Shown here: positions 54,300 through 62,639 of the stretch, in pieces
How positions within the stretch are numbered: the first letter of the stretch is position 1
How the letters are laid out: each line of letters begins with the position of its first letter
Origin: Bacteroidales bacterium
Lineage (GTDB): Bacteria; Bacteroidota; Bacteroidia; Bacteroidales; P3
NCBI GenBank assembly: GCA_017429685.1
Contig: JAFROL010000018.1
Span: forward strand, 1 to 64,000
DNA: 64,000 bases
Direction of reading: 5' to 3'
Notes under the pieces: generated by a model
The model's database searches: none
What the model was told of the DNA's origin: nothing
The model's input: only the letters and a program-made list of their open reading frames with translations
Program-made: the position numbers and the translations under genes

Positions 54300-55856
54300 T
54301 TATTTTGAAATATTTATTTGTGATGATGCAAGCGTGGTTCCATTGCGAGAAACACTAAAGCTATATGTTCCGCTTGTTTTTAAAGATATAGTTATTGGGT
54401 TAATGTTTGTATTTTCGTTTACGGACTTTATTTCTGGAGGGAAATGCCATTGCACTTTCTTAATGATTTTTTTGTTTTTATCCACAGCACTAATCTCTAC
54501 ATTACCACCTATAGGAAACCAATAATCTGAGGTGTTTTGTCCGTTGTTGTATAATATCGTTATGCTTTGTTCATCTTTCATTTTGTCTATTTTGTGATCC
54601 GTTGTGGGCTTTCTGGCAATTATATACTGTTGTCTACCAACTTCAGTGCCTTTATATTCAGCCACCACCGTTACAACGGTTTCGTTATCAGGTTTGTGCA
54701 GGACTTTTAGTTTGTATTTGTTTTCATTTTCTATTTTTTCCAATTTCACGATGTCAGTATGGTCTATACTGTAATTAATATCGCTACTTATGATGCTACT
54801 ATTTGGGGATTTATTGAGTGTGGGGATAATGGCACAAGACTCATTTATGGGTTGGTCCCAGGGCTTGAATGTTACAGAAACTGAGTCTTCATTAGTTGCC
54901 ATCCTGCCGGATGCAGTACTTCCACCAGAGCCTCCTATTGTTTCTGTCTTGGATGGAGTTTGTTCGTTCTCTTTTTCATTCTTAGGCTTAAGGAATAACA
55001 CAAGCAGGAGAATAATTGCCGAAACAACAATGCCCAACAAAATCATTGTTTTTCTATTTAATCCTATACCTTTTCTCTCTTCTTCTTTATCATCATAAAT
55101 TATATCATTGCTTGAACTTTCGTTTGAGTCCTGTTCTACAGTTCCTTTATTTACCGTTCCCCATTTGAGTGGCTTTTGGGGTTTCACGATAGAACTAGTT
55201 GTGTTTTCATTATGGAAATCTACAATCTTATCGTCTTTTATCTTATATATTTTTTTGTTTGCCAATTTAAGTACCACATTATTTATAGGGTCTTTAAATA
55301 TGTCACTATTGCTAGAAATATATACGTCTTCATATTCTTTTATTTGTTGTTCTACATCGAAAATTTGATCAAATTCTGGAGCGTACAACAAGCATAGTTT
55401 TTTGTTTGGGGTCTGAGGCCTTCCTGACCTGATTGGCTTTTTTATAATCGAAATGTCTTCATCTGGCCATTTGGTACCTTTTAAAATATCCAGTACTGAT
55501 GGAGTTTTGAATCTCCAATCATCTTCTTTTGTAAGTAGTAATTCGGCAAATTCCGTACGATATTGATATAACACATCATTTACTAATTGTTTAGCATCAA
55601 ATTCGTGGTTGGTTTTTAATGCAATACCAAAGACGATGCCACCACGTTCAGACTCAAATCCATTCACTCTGCTATAGTATTCCATTCCAGAATAACCACT
55701 CCTTGAAAAGTAATGCAATACTGGTTCATCGTAGTTTTGGGGCTTCAATAATGGTTCTTGAAAAGAATTGTCATCGGCTACAGTTTTATCCACATCAAAA
55801 CCATATTCATGTGATTCAAATGCCCTGGGTTTCCCATATACAACTATATTTATCAT
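54300..55856 (-). CDS. Single-pass membrane protein with cytosolic N-domain and periplasmic Ig-like domains
   Basis: A 518-residue protein. The first 250 residues form an unknown cytosolic domain beginning MINIVVYGKPRAF, followed by an acidic linker, one transmembrane helix (about 275-295) and about 220 periplasmic residues with two Ig-like beta units. The N-domain may resemble the GTPase-associated domains of predicted conflict systems, but I cannot confirm this. It follows the GTPase gene and is a plausible sensor or signal relay. Confidence 0.7.
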   Translation of the reverse strand: MINIVVYGKPRAFESHEYGFDVDKTVADDNSFQEPLLKPQNYDEPVLHYFSRSGYSGMEYYSRVNGFESERGGIVFGIALKTNHEFDAKQLVNDVLYQYRTEFAELLLTKEDDWRFKTPSVLDILKGTKWPDEDISIIKKPIRSGRPQTPNKKLCLLYAPEFDQIFDVEQQIKEYEDVYISSNSDIFKDPINNVVLKLANKKIYKIKDDKIVDFHNENTTSSIVKPQKPLKWGTVNKGTVEQDSNESSSNDIIYDDKEEERKGIGLNRKTMILLGIVVSAIILLLVLFLKPKNEKENEQTPSKTETIGGSGGSTASGRMATNEDSVSVTFKPWDQPINESCAIIPTLNKSPNSSIISSDINYSIDHTDIVKLEKIENENKYKLKVLHKPDNETVVTVVAEYKGTEVGRQQYIIARKPTTDHKIDKMKDEQSITILYNNGQNTSDYWFPIGGNVEISAVDKNKKIIKKVQWHFPPEIKSVNENTNINPITISLKTSGTYSFSVSRNGTTLASSQINISK

Positions 55857-55948
55857 TCTATCTACTCTGGCTTTTGTGTTGTCAATTTATGTTATCATTC
55901 AATTGCCCTACTGTGTTTATCGGCAAAATGCATTGAAAGTGGGGTAAG

Positions 55949-55976
55949 GAGCGACAGATGAAACCATCTATCGCTC
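55949..55976. promoter_or_regulatory. Hairpin between the GTPase gene and the next gene
   Basis: GAGCGA-C-AGATG pairs with CATCT-A-TCGCTC around loop AAAC. It lies in the 135-nt gap downstream of the GTPase stop and may attenuate transcription into the rest of the cluster. It lacks a clear U-run. Confidence 0.5.
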
Positions 55977-55991
55977 ACCTGCCCAATATGT

Positions 55992-56948
55992 TTAAGAGAG
56001 AATACGTTTCCACCACGGCAAAACGTGTTTGCCCGTGCACCAACGGTACAATGTATACCAAAAGTTTCTCGGTGATCGTAGTACCATTTTTATGATTGTA
56101 TTACCAACGACATCGCCAACCGAGTATGGAATCAAGCCGTATGACCTCGAAAAACCAGAATATTCGCTATATAGAGTATTGCGGTGCAGTTGGATGTATT
56201 TTTCCGGACTAACTCGCTTTGGCAGTTTATCCCATTTGGTTATTATCAACAAAAATTTCGTCATATTATAAAGACGAGGTGAAGTTGTTCTCAAGGATGT
56301 GATGAAAGAATGCATTTCGGTGTCCTCAGCCTTGTCAAATTCAGATGCATACCCCACTTCTAGCATTTGTTCGTCTACTGGTGAAAGAATTGCAAAAATA
56401 GCCCTTTGTGCAATACAGGCCGCCAATATCTGTTTAATTTTTTCAGCAGAGGACTGTTCGTCATCCGTTCGCTTCCCCGTCAGTCGCTCAATATCTTCAC
56501 CCGAAAAGTCAAGTAGTGTTATTTTTATTCTTTTCTTACGATAACGAGATTCCATATCAAGGTCAGTTATCGTCATTTCGTCAGGACGTGTAGATGGCAA
56601 TACATTGCTTCCATCCAATGCTGTTAGTATCGTATCTACACCAGATTCTTTCCTGTCACCTGCTACAGCAAAATTGCAGGAATTGTCTTCTTTGTTGTCT
56701 CGTCTAAATGCGTATGCAATTAAAGACGCAATAAACATTGATTTTCCTGACTGAGGGAGGCCGATAGGAATAATTAATCGACGACCATCTGCTATACGTT
56801 TTGCAATATCCTTTAGAATCTCTTCATTACTGAATTCCTGTAGCAAGTGATTACCAACTATATTGTATCTGCCATTAGATGTAGGCTTATAAGCCTTTTG
56901 TGATGTACTCGTTGTAGAACTTGTTATTTCTGGAGCTTGGATTGACAT
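55992..56948 (-). CDS. P-loop GTPase (TRAFAC-like) of unknown system
   Basis: A 318-residue protein starting MSIQAPEIT at 56948; an upstream extension overlapping the neighbouring gene is rejected. The Walker A GLPQSGKS (63-70), a DxxG-type Walker B LLDFSGED (about 145-152) and TKWD (237-240, resembling NKxD for guanine) are present, followed by IPYSVGD. It ends in LPWWKRILS, a motif shared with the preceding membrane protein. It is probably a regulatory GTPase controlling the cluster. A membrane role is inferred from context. Confidence 0.8.
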   Translation of the reverse strand: MSIQAPEITSSTTSTSQKAYKPTSNGRYNIVGNHLLQEFSNEEILKDIAKRIADGRRLIIPIGLPQSGKSMFIASLIAYAFRRDNKEDNSCNFAVAGDRKESGVDTILTALDGSNVLPSTRPDEMTITDLDMESRYRKKRIKITLLDFSGEDIERLTGKRTDDEQSSAEKIKQILAACIAQRAIFAILSPVDEQMLEVGYASEFDKAEDTEMHSFITSLRTTSPRLYNMTKFLLIITKWDKLPKRVSPEKYIQLHRNTLYSEYSGFSRSYGLIPYSVGDVVGNTIIKMVLRSPRNFWYTLYRWCTGKHVLPWWKRILS

Positions 56949-56973
56949 AATGATTGTATTTATATGTTTATAA

Positions 56974-58083
56974 TTAATTAATTCCGAAAATTCGTTTCCA
57001 CCAAGGGCGATCAAAAACTCCTGGGTCTGAACCAAATTCGTCTTCCTCATCTTCTCTGATGTAGAAGTAGAACAGAAATGGTCCTAAAAGGTCGAAGAAG
57101 AAGCATACTATTATAACTCCCCAAGTGTCCAATTTCCCTAATCTTTCTCTTACGGAAATCAATGTGTGCTCAAATGTGCCTAATTTCTGTGTCTTGGGAA
57201 ATGCAATAGTTTCTTTTCCTGATACAAGAGGTATAAATGAAACCGTACTACTTACTGAATTGACATTATTGGCGACCTTGTCTAGTTTTGAAGTCAGTTC
57301 CTTCATCACTTTTATTTGAGGATTATTGTTCACATCTTCACGTGCAATGCTGACTTTGGAGTTTTCTTCAAGAATTAAATCTATTTTAGGACCGTACTCA
57401 TCAACAATGCTGTCCAATTCGTATTTGGCGTTGACCATTTTTTCGGCAGCTCTGTCGTCTCCATTGAGTTTAACAATAAAACTTTTTATGCCTTCGTCTG
57501 TTTTCTTTTTCCATTCTGCGCGAAGTCTTTCGTTCTCTTCTTTGTTATGAGTAACTGTTCTCTCTCCGGTATATTTTGTTCCTGCTAATTCGTTAAAGTT
57601 CCTCAGCTGCAGGTTTGCTTCTGGGCCAAATCCATCGCGATCCTTTATTTCGGTTAAAAGATTTGTTTGAAACTCTCTCAATCTTTGGAGTTTTGCTAAG
57701 GCCAGAGAATCGCCTTTAATGGCAATAGCATCAAGTTCGTTTGGCATTCTGTCCAATCTGTCCTTTAAAACTTTGGCTTCTTCGTTCACCAGCGTCCGCC
57801 CCAAATAATGAGGGTAAAGATAGGAGAGATTAAATACGAAAAATAAAATTTCACCTGTAAGATAGAGGTAAATCATTTTTCTACGACCTTTGACAGAAGC
57901 GAGATACCCTCCAAAAACCATTACGAGAGGAATAATGGCCAAGAACCAGCTGCCCGCATTGCTTCCAAATGCATCGAACATTCTTAAACCCATCACTGTG
58001 TTGTAATACCCAAAGACAAAACAACCTATAGCAGCCAACCAAAAAATGACTACTAAAAACTTTGATTTTTTGTTATCTTCCAT
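56974..58083 (-). CDS. Multi-pass membrane protein with coiled-coil insert, C-terminal PWWKRI
   Basis: A 369-residue protein with hydrophobic helices at about 8-25, 43-60 and 70-90 and a final one at about 320-345. Between them is about 220 residues of coiled-coil-prone charged sequence. The topology somewhat resembles DUF4407 membrane proteins; unconfirmed. The C-terminus after the last helix ends RPWWKRIFGIN. The gene starts 3 nt after the small upstream gene and is followed after 25 nt by the GTPase gene. Confidence 0.78.
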   Translation of the reverse strand: MEDNKKSKFLVVIFWLAAIGCFVFGYYNTVMGLRMFDAFGSNAGSWFLAIIPLVMVFGGYLASVKGRRKMIYLYLTGEILFFVFNLSYLYPHYLGRTLVNEEAKVLKDRLDRMPNELDAIAIKGDSLALAKLQRLREFQTNLLTEIKDRDGFGPEANLQLRNFNELAGTKYTGERTVTHNKEENERLRAEWKKKTDEGIKSFIVKLNGDDRAAEKMVNAKYELDSIVDEYGPKIDLILEENSKVSIAREDVNNNPQIKVMKELTSKLDKVANNVNSVSSTVSFIPLVSGKETIAFPKTQKLGTFEHTLISVRERLGKLDTWGVIIVCFFFDLLGPFLFYFYIREDEEDEFGSDPGVFDRPWWKRIFGIN

Positions 58084-58086
58084 ATT

Positions 58087-58416
58087 TTATATTTTGTTTC
58101 CTGTTCTTACGGCTTCGCAGGTATTGCCTTTATATTGTTTTAATTTTGATTTCTCTTTTTGCCATTCTGAGTTCTCGTTGGTGGCAATTATACATAATAA
58201 AAAAGCATAGAACTCGTGTCGCTTTAGTTCTATACTTTCTAGGCATCGCCAAACGCCTTTCCCAAATAAAACTAACGTGAACCTTATCCTATGCTTCAAT
58301 ATGTAATAGTTATAAACCAATACATATGCAAAAGAAAAAGGCATCAGTATAATAAGTCCTTGGGTTAAATTTTGGCGAAATTTAGAAAGTGGACTGACTA
58401 CAAATGCTTTTTGCAT
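58087..58416 (-). CDS. Small membrane protein opening the GTPase cluster
   Basis: A 109-residue protein starting MQKAFVVSPL at 58416. An earlier ATG at 58458 overlaps the -7 box, so the later start is preferred. One or two hydrophobic segments (LIILMPFSFAYVLVYNYYI and the FYAFLLCIIA region) are seen, with a basic C-terminus. It ends 3 nt before the multi-pass membrane gene, so is probably translationally coupled to it. No family recognised. Confidence 0.58.
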   Translation of the reverse strand: MQKAFVVSPLSKFRQNLTQGLIILMPFSFAYVLVYNYYILKHRIRFTLVLFGKGVWRCLESIELKRHEFYAFLLCIIATNENSEWQKEKSKLKQYKGNTCEAVRTGNKI

Positions 58417-58445
58417 CGCACGACAACTCGCGTCGATTTCGGATG

Positions 58446-58453
58446 CAAAAATA
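58446..58453 (-). promoter_or_regulatory. -7 box TATTTTTG for the GTPase cluster
   Basis: TATTTTTG on the minus strand lies about 30 nt before the start at 58416. The -33 region has no obvious TTTG, so regulation by an activator is possible. Confidence 0.45.
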
Positions 58454-58625
58454 CGCATTTTTTTCGATACTGATGTCTTTTTGGGATAAGATTCTTTTAA
58501 ATAACTGATAATAAATGTAATATTGTTTTGTTTTTGTTGTTTTTCGTAATGCTTTATTATTGTATTGTTTTCTTTGTATTGTTATTTTGAATATTTTTTT
58601 CGTGCTTTTATTTGTATTGGAACGC

Positions 58626-59141
58626 TCAGATTGCTATTCCGTTATCTGTGATTAGCTTTATCAGCTGGTCGGTGTTGGCGCCGAAGGCGGGGAGGGTGAG
58701 TTGTGCCTGATTGTAGTAGGGTAGGCGCTGCTGGAGTTGTTCGGTTATGTATTGCCGCACCTGTTCGGGCGTTTTGTTTTTCAGCAGGGGGCGTGTGCGT
58801 CGTGCGTGTGCGATGCGCTCCATTATGTCGTCGACGCTCATTTGCAGGTGAATGGCGGTGCCGTGGTCGAGGATGAAGCGGATATTGCTATCGTTGCAGG
58901 GGGTGCCTCCGCCGGTGGATATGATGACGTTGTCCATCTCGGCTGTGCTTTGCAGAATCTGCCTCTCGATGATGCGGAAGGCCTGTTCGCCGTAGTGGCT
59001 GAAGAATGTCGAGATGGTGGTGCGGTATTTCAGTTCGATAGCCTTGTCGGTGTCGAAAAACTGCACGCCCAATCGTCTGGCCGTTTCGCGTCCCAGGGTC
59101 GTCTTGCCACTATAGCTGTAGCCTATGAGGTAGATGCGCAT
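58626..59141 (-). CDS. aroK: Shikimate kinase
   Basis: A 171-residue P-loop kinase phosphorylating shikimate at O3 in the aromatic amino-acid pathway. Walker A GYSYSGKTT, the DTD motif (FFDTDKAIE), STGGGTP and the lid RTRPLL are present. The length is normal. It follows the M23 peptidase gene in a sufS-recN-M23-aroK run, with an octamer repeat array just upstream of its start. Confidence 0.96.
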   Translation of the reverse strand: MRIYLIGYSYSGKTTLGRETARRLGVQFFDTDKAIELKYRTTISTFFSHYGEQAFRIIERQILQSTAEMDNVIISTGGGTPCNDSNIRFILDHGTAIHLQMSVDDIMERIAHARRTRPLLKNKTPEQVRQYITEQLQQRLPYYNQAQLTLPAFGANTDQLIKLITDNGIAI

Positions 59142-59189
59142 CTTTGTTAATTCGAGAATTCGTTAATGTGTGAATTTGTTAATGTGTTA
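59142..59189. repeat. Octamer tandem repeat ATTCGTTA-type, six units
   Basis: CTTTGTTA, ATTCGAGA, ATTCGTTA, ATGTGTGA, ATTTGTTA, ATGTGTTA lie head to tail between aroK and the M23 peptidase gene, the same family as at 38023 and 45688. Confidence 0.82.
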
Positions 59190-59193
59190 TGTG

Positions 59194-60948
59194 TCAGAAG
59201 TATAATTTCCAGATTTGTTCTACGGTGTTGCCCACGGCGTCGGTGAGGCGGAAGCTTACGCTGTTATGCCCTTTGCGCAGATGCCGCGCGTCGACGCTGA
59301 GGGTGGCGGTCTTGCCGTCGTGTTCGGCCAGCTGCCATTCGCCGTTGATGAAACAGCTATAGCTGACCACGCCGGTCAGGTTGTCGCTGATTTTTACTGT
59401 TATTTTGTTTTTTCTGAATGTCTTGCCGTTGGTGAAGTTGAGCGGTTTTATGGTTGGGGCTACGGTGTCGAGGCGGATGGCGAAGCCGCCAAACGAGCGT
59501 GTGGGCGCACGCAGTCGGCCTTCTTCAATGGTGGTTGGCAATGCGCTGACATTCTTGCCGTTGATGCAGACTATCGTAAGTTTGCCGAGCTGTTCGTCGC
59601 TAATGCCTTGTGGAATGTCGAGCCATACGTCGAAGCTTTGGTGTGGCGGCAAGGGATGTTTGACGAGGTTGATGTGGTGACGGTCGGTGAGCGAAAGTGG
59701 GTCTTTGCTGCGGTGGTACGACAGTTGGTCGTTCTCGTAGACTGTGTAGGGCCGTATGTCGACAGAGAAATTTTCGCGGTTGAGCCGGAAGCGCCGGAAA
59801 TAGGTTATTGGCTCGCCGGTGGCGGCTATTGCTGGCGTATTTGCCTGGTCTGTTGTGGGTTGGCCGGGAATAGAGCGCAGGTAGAGCGTTTGCTGCGCGT
59901 AGTTGCCTTTATGGTCGATGGCACGATATCGGATTTGGTGTATCTTGTTGTCGTCGAAATGGATATAGCCATTGTTGCGATAGGCGGTGCTGAAATTATT
60001 GCGGTCGCCGCGCAGGTGGCGCGAAATGATGTAGTATTCGTGTGTGCGTTGGTAGTGAGGATAGTCGATGATGGCATTGACGGCGCGTGTTTCGTCGAAG
60101 ACAAAGGTGGGAACGGTATAGACATAGAAAAGCGTGTCGTCGATGTAGAGTTCGATGCGGTGGATGCCGTTTTTGTTGCGCGAGCCGGGCTCGTGCTGGT
60201 CGTAGGTATAGATGCCTGTGTAGAAGCGTCCGCAGACGGTAAGTGTGTCATATAGAGGTAGCTGCTTTGAAAGTAGGGTGAATGTTCCGTTCTTGCCGTC
60301 GATAGTGGCGTTGTCGCTTGCGGGGTAGATTTTGATGCCTGCTATTGTCGGTGCAATCAAGTCGGTGTATTCCAGGCCAAAAAGTAGCGGATTGATTGGC
60401 TGGTCGTTTTCGGCCAGGCGGATTTCGTAGTGCAGATGAGGTCCGGCGGAGCCTCCGGTATTGCCAGTAAGGGCCACGAGCTGGCCTTTGCTGACGCGTA
60501 TCGAGTCTTTGGGCAGTTCTATGTCGAAAGCGTACAGGTGGTTGGCATACTGGTAGTCGTGGACGAACTGTCCGATTTTGCCACAAAACTCGCTAAGGTG
60601 CATATATACTGTGCGGTATCCGTCGGGGTGGGTTATGTAGAGCACTTTGCCTCCGCCCCAAGCCGAGATGTTGATGCGCGACACGTAGCCGTCGTTGGGA
60701 GCATAGACGCATTCGCCCTCCTTGCCGTCTGTGCGTAGGTCGAGGCCGCTGTGGAAATGGTTGGGGCGTATCTCGGCAAAGCCTCCGGCCATCGATACGG
60801 GCAGGCGAAGGGGCAGCGTGGTGTAGCATTCCGGAGCGTTGATGCGCTTGCCTTGAAACGTCTGCGGCGTTTGGCATACGGAGATGGCGCTTGTGAGGAA
60901 CAACTGCAAAAACAGCAGTGCGAACTTGGTAGGGAATTGCTCTTTCAT
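59194..60948 (-). CDS. M23-family metallopeptidase (LytM)
   Basis: A 584-residue exported protein with a signal peptide. The LytM domain (about 45-185) holds the zinc ligands in HFHSGLDLRT and HLHYEIR. C-terminal beta domains follow, ending in VGNTVEQIWKLYF. It would act on peptidoglycan cross-bridges, or be a non-catalytic activator; all zinc ligands appear intact. It is cotranscribed with recN (12-nt gap). Confidence 0.9.
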   Translation of the reverse strand: MKEQFPTKFALLFLQLFLTSAISVCQTPQTFQGKRINAPECYTTLPLRLPVSMAGGFAEIRPNHFHSGLDLRTDGKEGECVYAPNDGYVSRINISAWGGGKVLYITHPDGYRTVYMHLSEFCGKIGQFVHDYQYANHLYAFDIELPKDSIRVSKGQLVALTGNTGGSAGPHLHYEIRLAENDQPINPLLFGLEYTDLIAPTIAGIKIYPASDNATIDGKNGTFTLLSKQLPLYDTLTVCGRFYTGIYTYDQHEPGSRNKNGIHRIELYIDDTLFYVYTVPTFVFDETRAVNAIIDYPHYQRTHEYYIISRHLRGDRNNFSTAYRNNGYIHFDDNKIHQIRYRAIDHKGNYAQQTLYLRSIPGQPTTDQANTPAIAATGEPITYFRRFRLNRENFSVDIRPYTVYENDQLSYHRSKDPLSLTDRHHINLVKHPLPPHQSFDVWLDIPQGISDEQLGKLTIVCINGKNVSALPTTIEEGRLRAPTRSFGGFAIRLDTVAPTIKPLNFTNGKTFRKNKITVKISDNLTGVVSYSCFINGEWQLAEHDGKTATLSVDARHLRKGHNSVSFRLTDAVGNTVEQIWKLYF

Positions 60949-60960
60949 TTGCAGGAAGGG

Positions 60961-62622
60961 TTAGTTGTTCTCCATCAGTTCTGCTGCGGTTTGCAGTGCG
61001 GCTTCCGAAGGTGGTTCTGACGACAGCATCACGGCTATTTCGTGTCGGCGTTCGTCGGCGTCGAGCTGGCGGATGCGCGATGTTGTCTTCTCGTCGTTGT
61101 TTTCCTTGTAAACCTTGTAGTGCTGTGCGGCGCGTGCGGCAATCTGTGGCAGGTGGGTTATGGCTACGACTTGCATTCCTTGTGCCATACGCTGCATAAT
61201 GCGGCCCACTTTGACTGATATGTCGCCCGATATGCCGGCGTCGATTTCGTCGAAGATGATTGTCGGCAGCAGTTTGGTGCGTGTGGTGAGCGCCTTTATT
61301 GCCAGCATCAGACGCGACATTTCGCCGCCCGAAGCCACTTTTGAGAGTTCTCGCAGCTGCCCGCCTTTGTTGGCGTTGAAAAGCAGCAGTATGCTGTTGT
61401 TGCCCTGCGGGCCGTAGTCGGGCAGTTCCTTGATGTCGGCTTTGAGTGTGGCGTTGGCCAGGCCGAGGTCGTGGAGCAGGGGAACAATCTGGGTTTCAAG
61501 TTCCGCGGCTGCTTCTCGGCGCCGTTTGGACAGGGCGTCGGCTTTCTTCTGAAGTGTTTTGAAAGCGTTGTCAACGGCTTCCATCACCTGCTTGATTTGT
61601 TGGTCGACGTTGCCGGCTTCGCCCAACTGCCGGTCAAGGTTGTCCTGAATGGTTAGCAGCTCGGCCACGGTGCTGACGTTGTGTTTTTTCTGAAGGCGGT
61701 AGATCGTGTCCAGCCGCTCGTCGACCTGCTCCTGACGTTCTGGCGAGAAGGTTATCTCGTCGTCGAGCGACTGCAGAGTGGCGATGATGTCGCGAAGCTC
61801 TATTATCGATGATTCAAGGCGTTCGCGCAGCTGGCCTATTCCTTTGTGGCAGTCAGCGACTTTGCTGATGAGCGATTTCGAAGCGTTCAGGCGCTGCAGA
61901 GCCGAATCCTCCTCGCCGTCGCAGAGTTCGACGGTTTGGTTCAGCGCCTGCTTGATGTTTTCGGCGTTGGCGAGGATTGTGGCCTCTTCTTCCAATGCCT
62001 CTTGTTCGCCGTCGGCGAGGGCGGCTTGTGCCAGCTCGTCGTACAGGAACTTGTTGTAGTCGTAGTCCTTGCGGTTTTGCTGTTCGGCAGCAGTGAGCTC
62101 TTCGAGCTTGCGTTTCAGGTCGGTATATTGTCGGTATGTGCTGCGGTATTCATCCAGTTCGGCTTGGTCGCCGGCAATGCTGTCGAGCAGCGAGGTCTGG
62201 AATCCGCTGTCGGCAAGCAGTAGGGTGGCGTGCTGCGAGTGGATGTCGATAAGAGTGGACCCCAGCTGGCGAAGGAAGGGCAGCTGTACGGGTGTGTCGT
62301 TGACGAAGGCGCGCGACTTGCCGCTGGGCAGAATCTCGCGTCGGATGATGACGGTGTCGTCGCTATAGTCGACATCGTTTTCGGCAAACAGTTCGTTCAG
62401 CTTGAGTGCGGCAGTGTCGAACTGTGCCTCGACGACGCACTTCCGCGTGCTGTCGTAGAGCGTCTTGCTGTCGGCGCGCTGGCCAAGCAGCAGGTTGAGC
62501 GCTCCAAGCAGGATGGATTTGCCCGCTCCCGTTTCGCCGGTGATGGCCACAAAACCACTGTCGAAAGCAATGTCGCTTTGGCGTATGAGGGCGTAGTTTT
62601 CTATGTGCAGTGTGCGTAGCAT
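60961..62622 (-). CDS. recN: DNA repair protein RecN
   Basis: A 553-residue SMC-like ATPase used in double-strand break repair. Walker A GETGAGKSI (about 30-38), a long central coiled coil, the signature VASGGEMSRLMLAIK (about 430) and Walker B PTIIFDEIDAGISG are present. The length is normal. Confidence 0.97.
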   Translation of the reverse strand: MLRTLHIENYALIRQSDIAFDSGFVAITGETGAGKSILLGALNLLLGQRADSKTLYDSTRKCVVEAQFDTAALKLNELFAENDVDYSDDTVIIRREILPSGKSRAFVNDTPVQLPFLRQLGSTLIDIHSQHATLLLADSGFQTSLLDSIAGDQAELDEYRSTYRQYTDLKRKLEELTAAEQQNRKDYDYNKFLYDELAQAALADGEQEALEEEATILANAENIKQALNQTVELCDGEEDSALQRLNASKSLISKVADCHKGIGQLRERLESSIIELRDIIATLQSLDDEITFSPERQEQVDERLDTIYRLQKKHNVSTVAELLTIQDNLDRQLGEAGNVDQQIKQVMEAVDNAFKTLQKKADALSKRRREAAAELETQIVPLLHDLGLANATLKADIKELPDYGPQGNNSILLLFNANKGGQLRELSKVASGGEMSRLMLAIKALTTRTKLLPTIIFDEIDAGISGDISVKVGRIMQRMAQGMQVVAITHLPQIAARAAQHYKVYKENNDEKTTSRIRQLDADERRHEIAVMLSSEPPSEAALQTAAELMENN

Positions 62623-62639
62623 AGCGGTAGGTGATGTTG

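Noticed and set aside
56949-57050. Upstream start for the GTPase at 57050
   Set aside because: It would overlap the preceding gene by 77 nt and adds unrelated residues; ATG at 56948 leaves a normal 25-nt gap.
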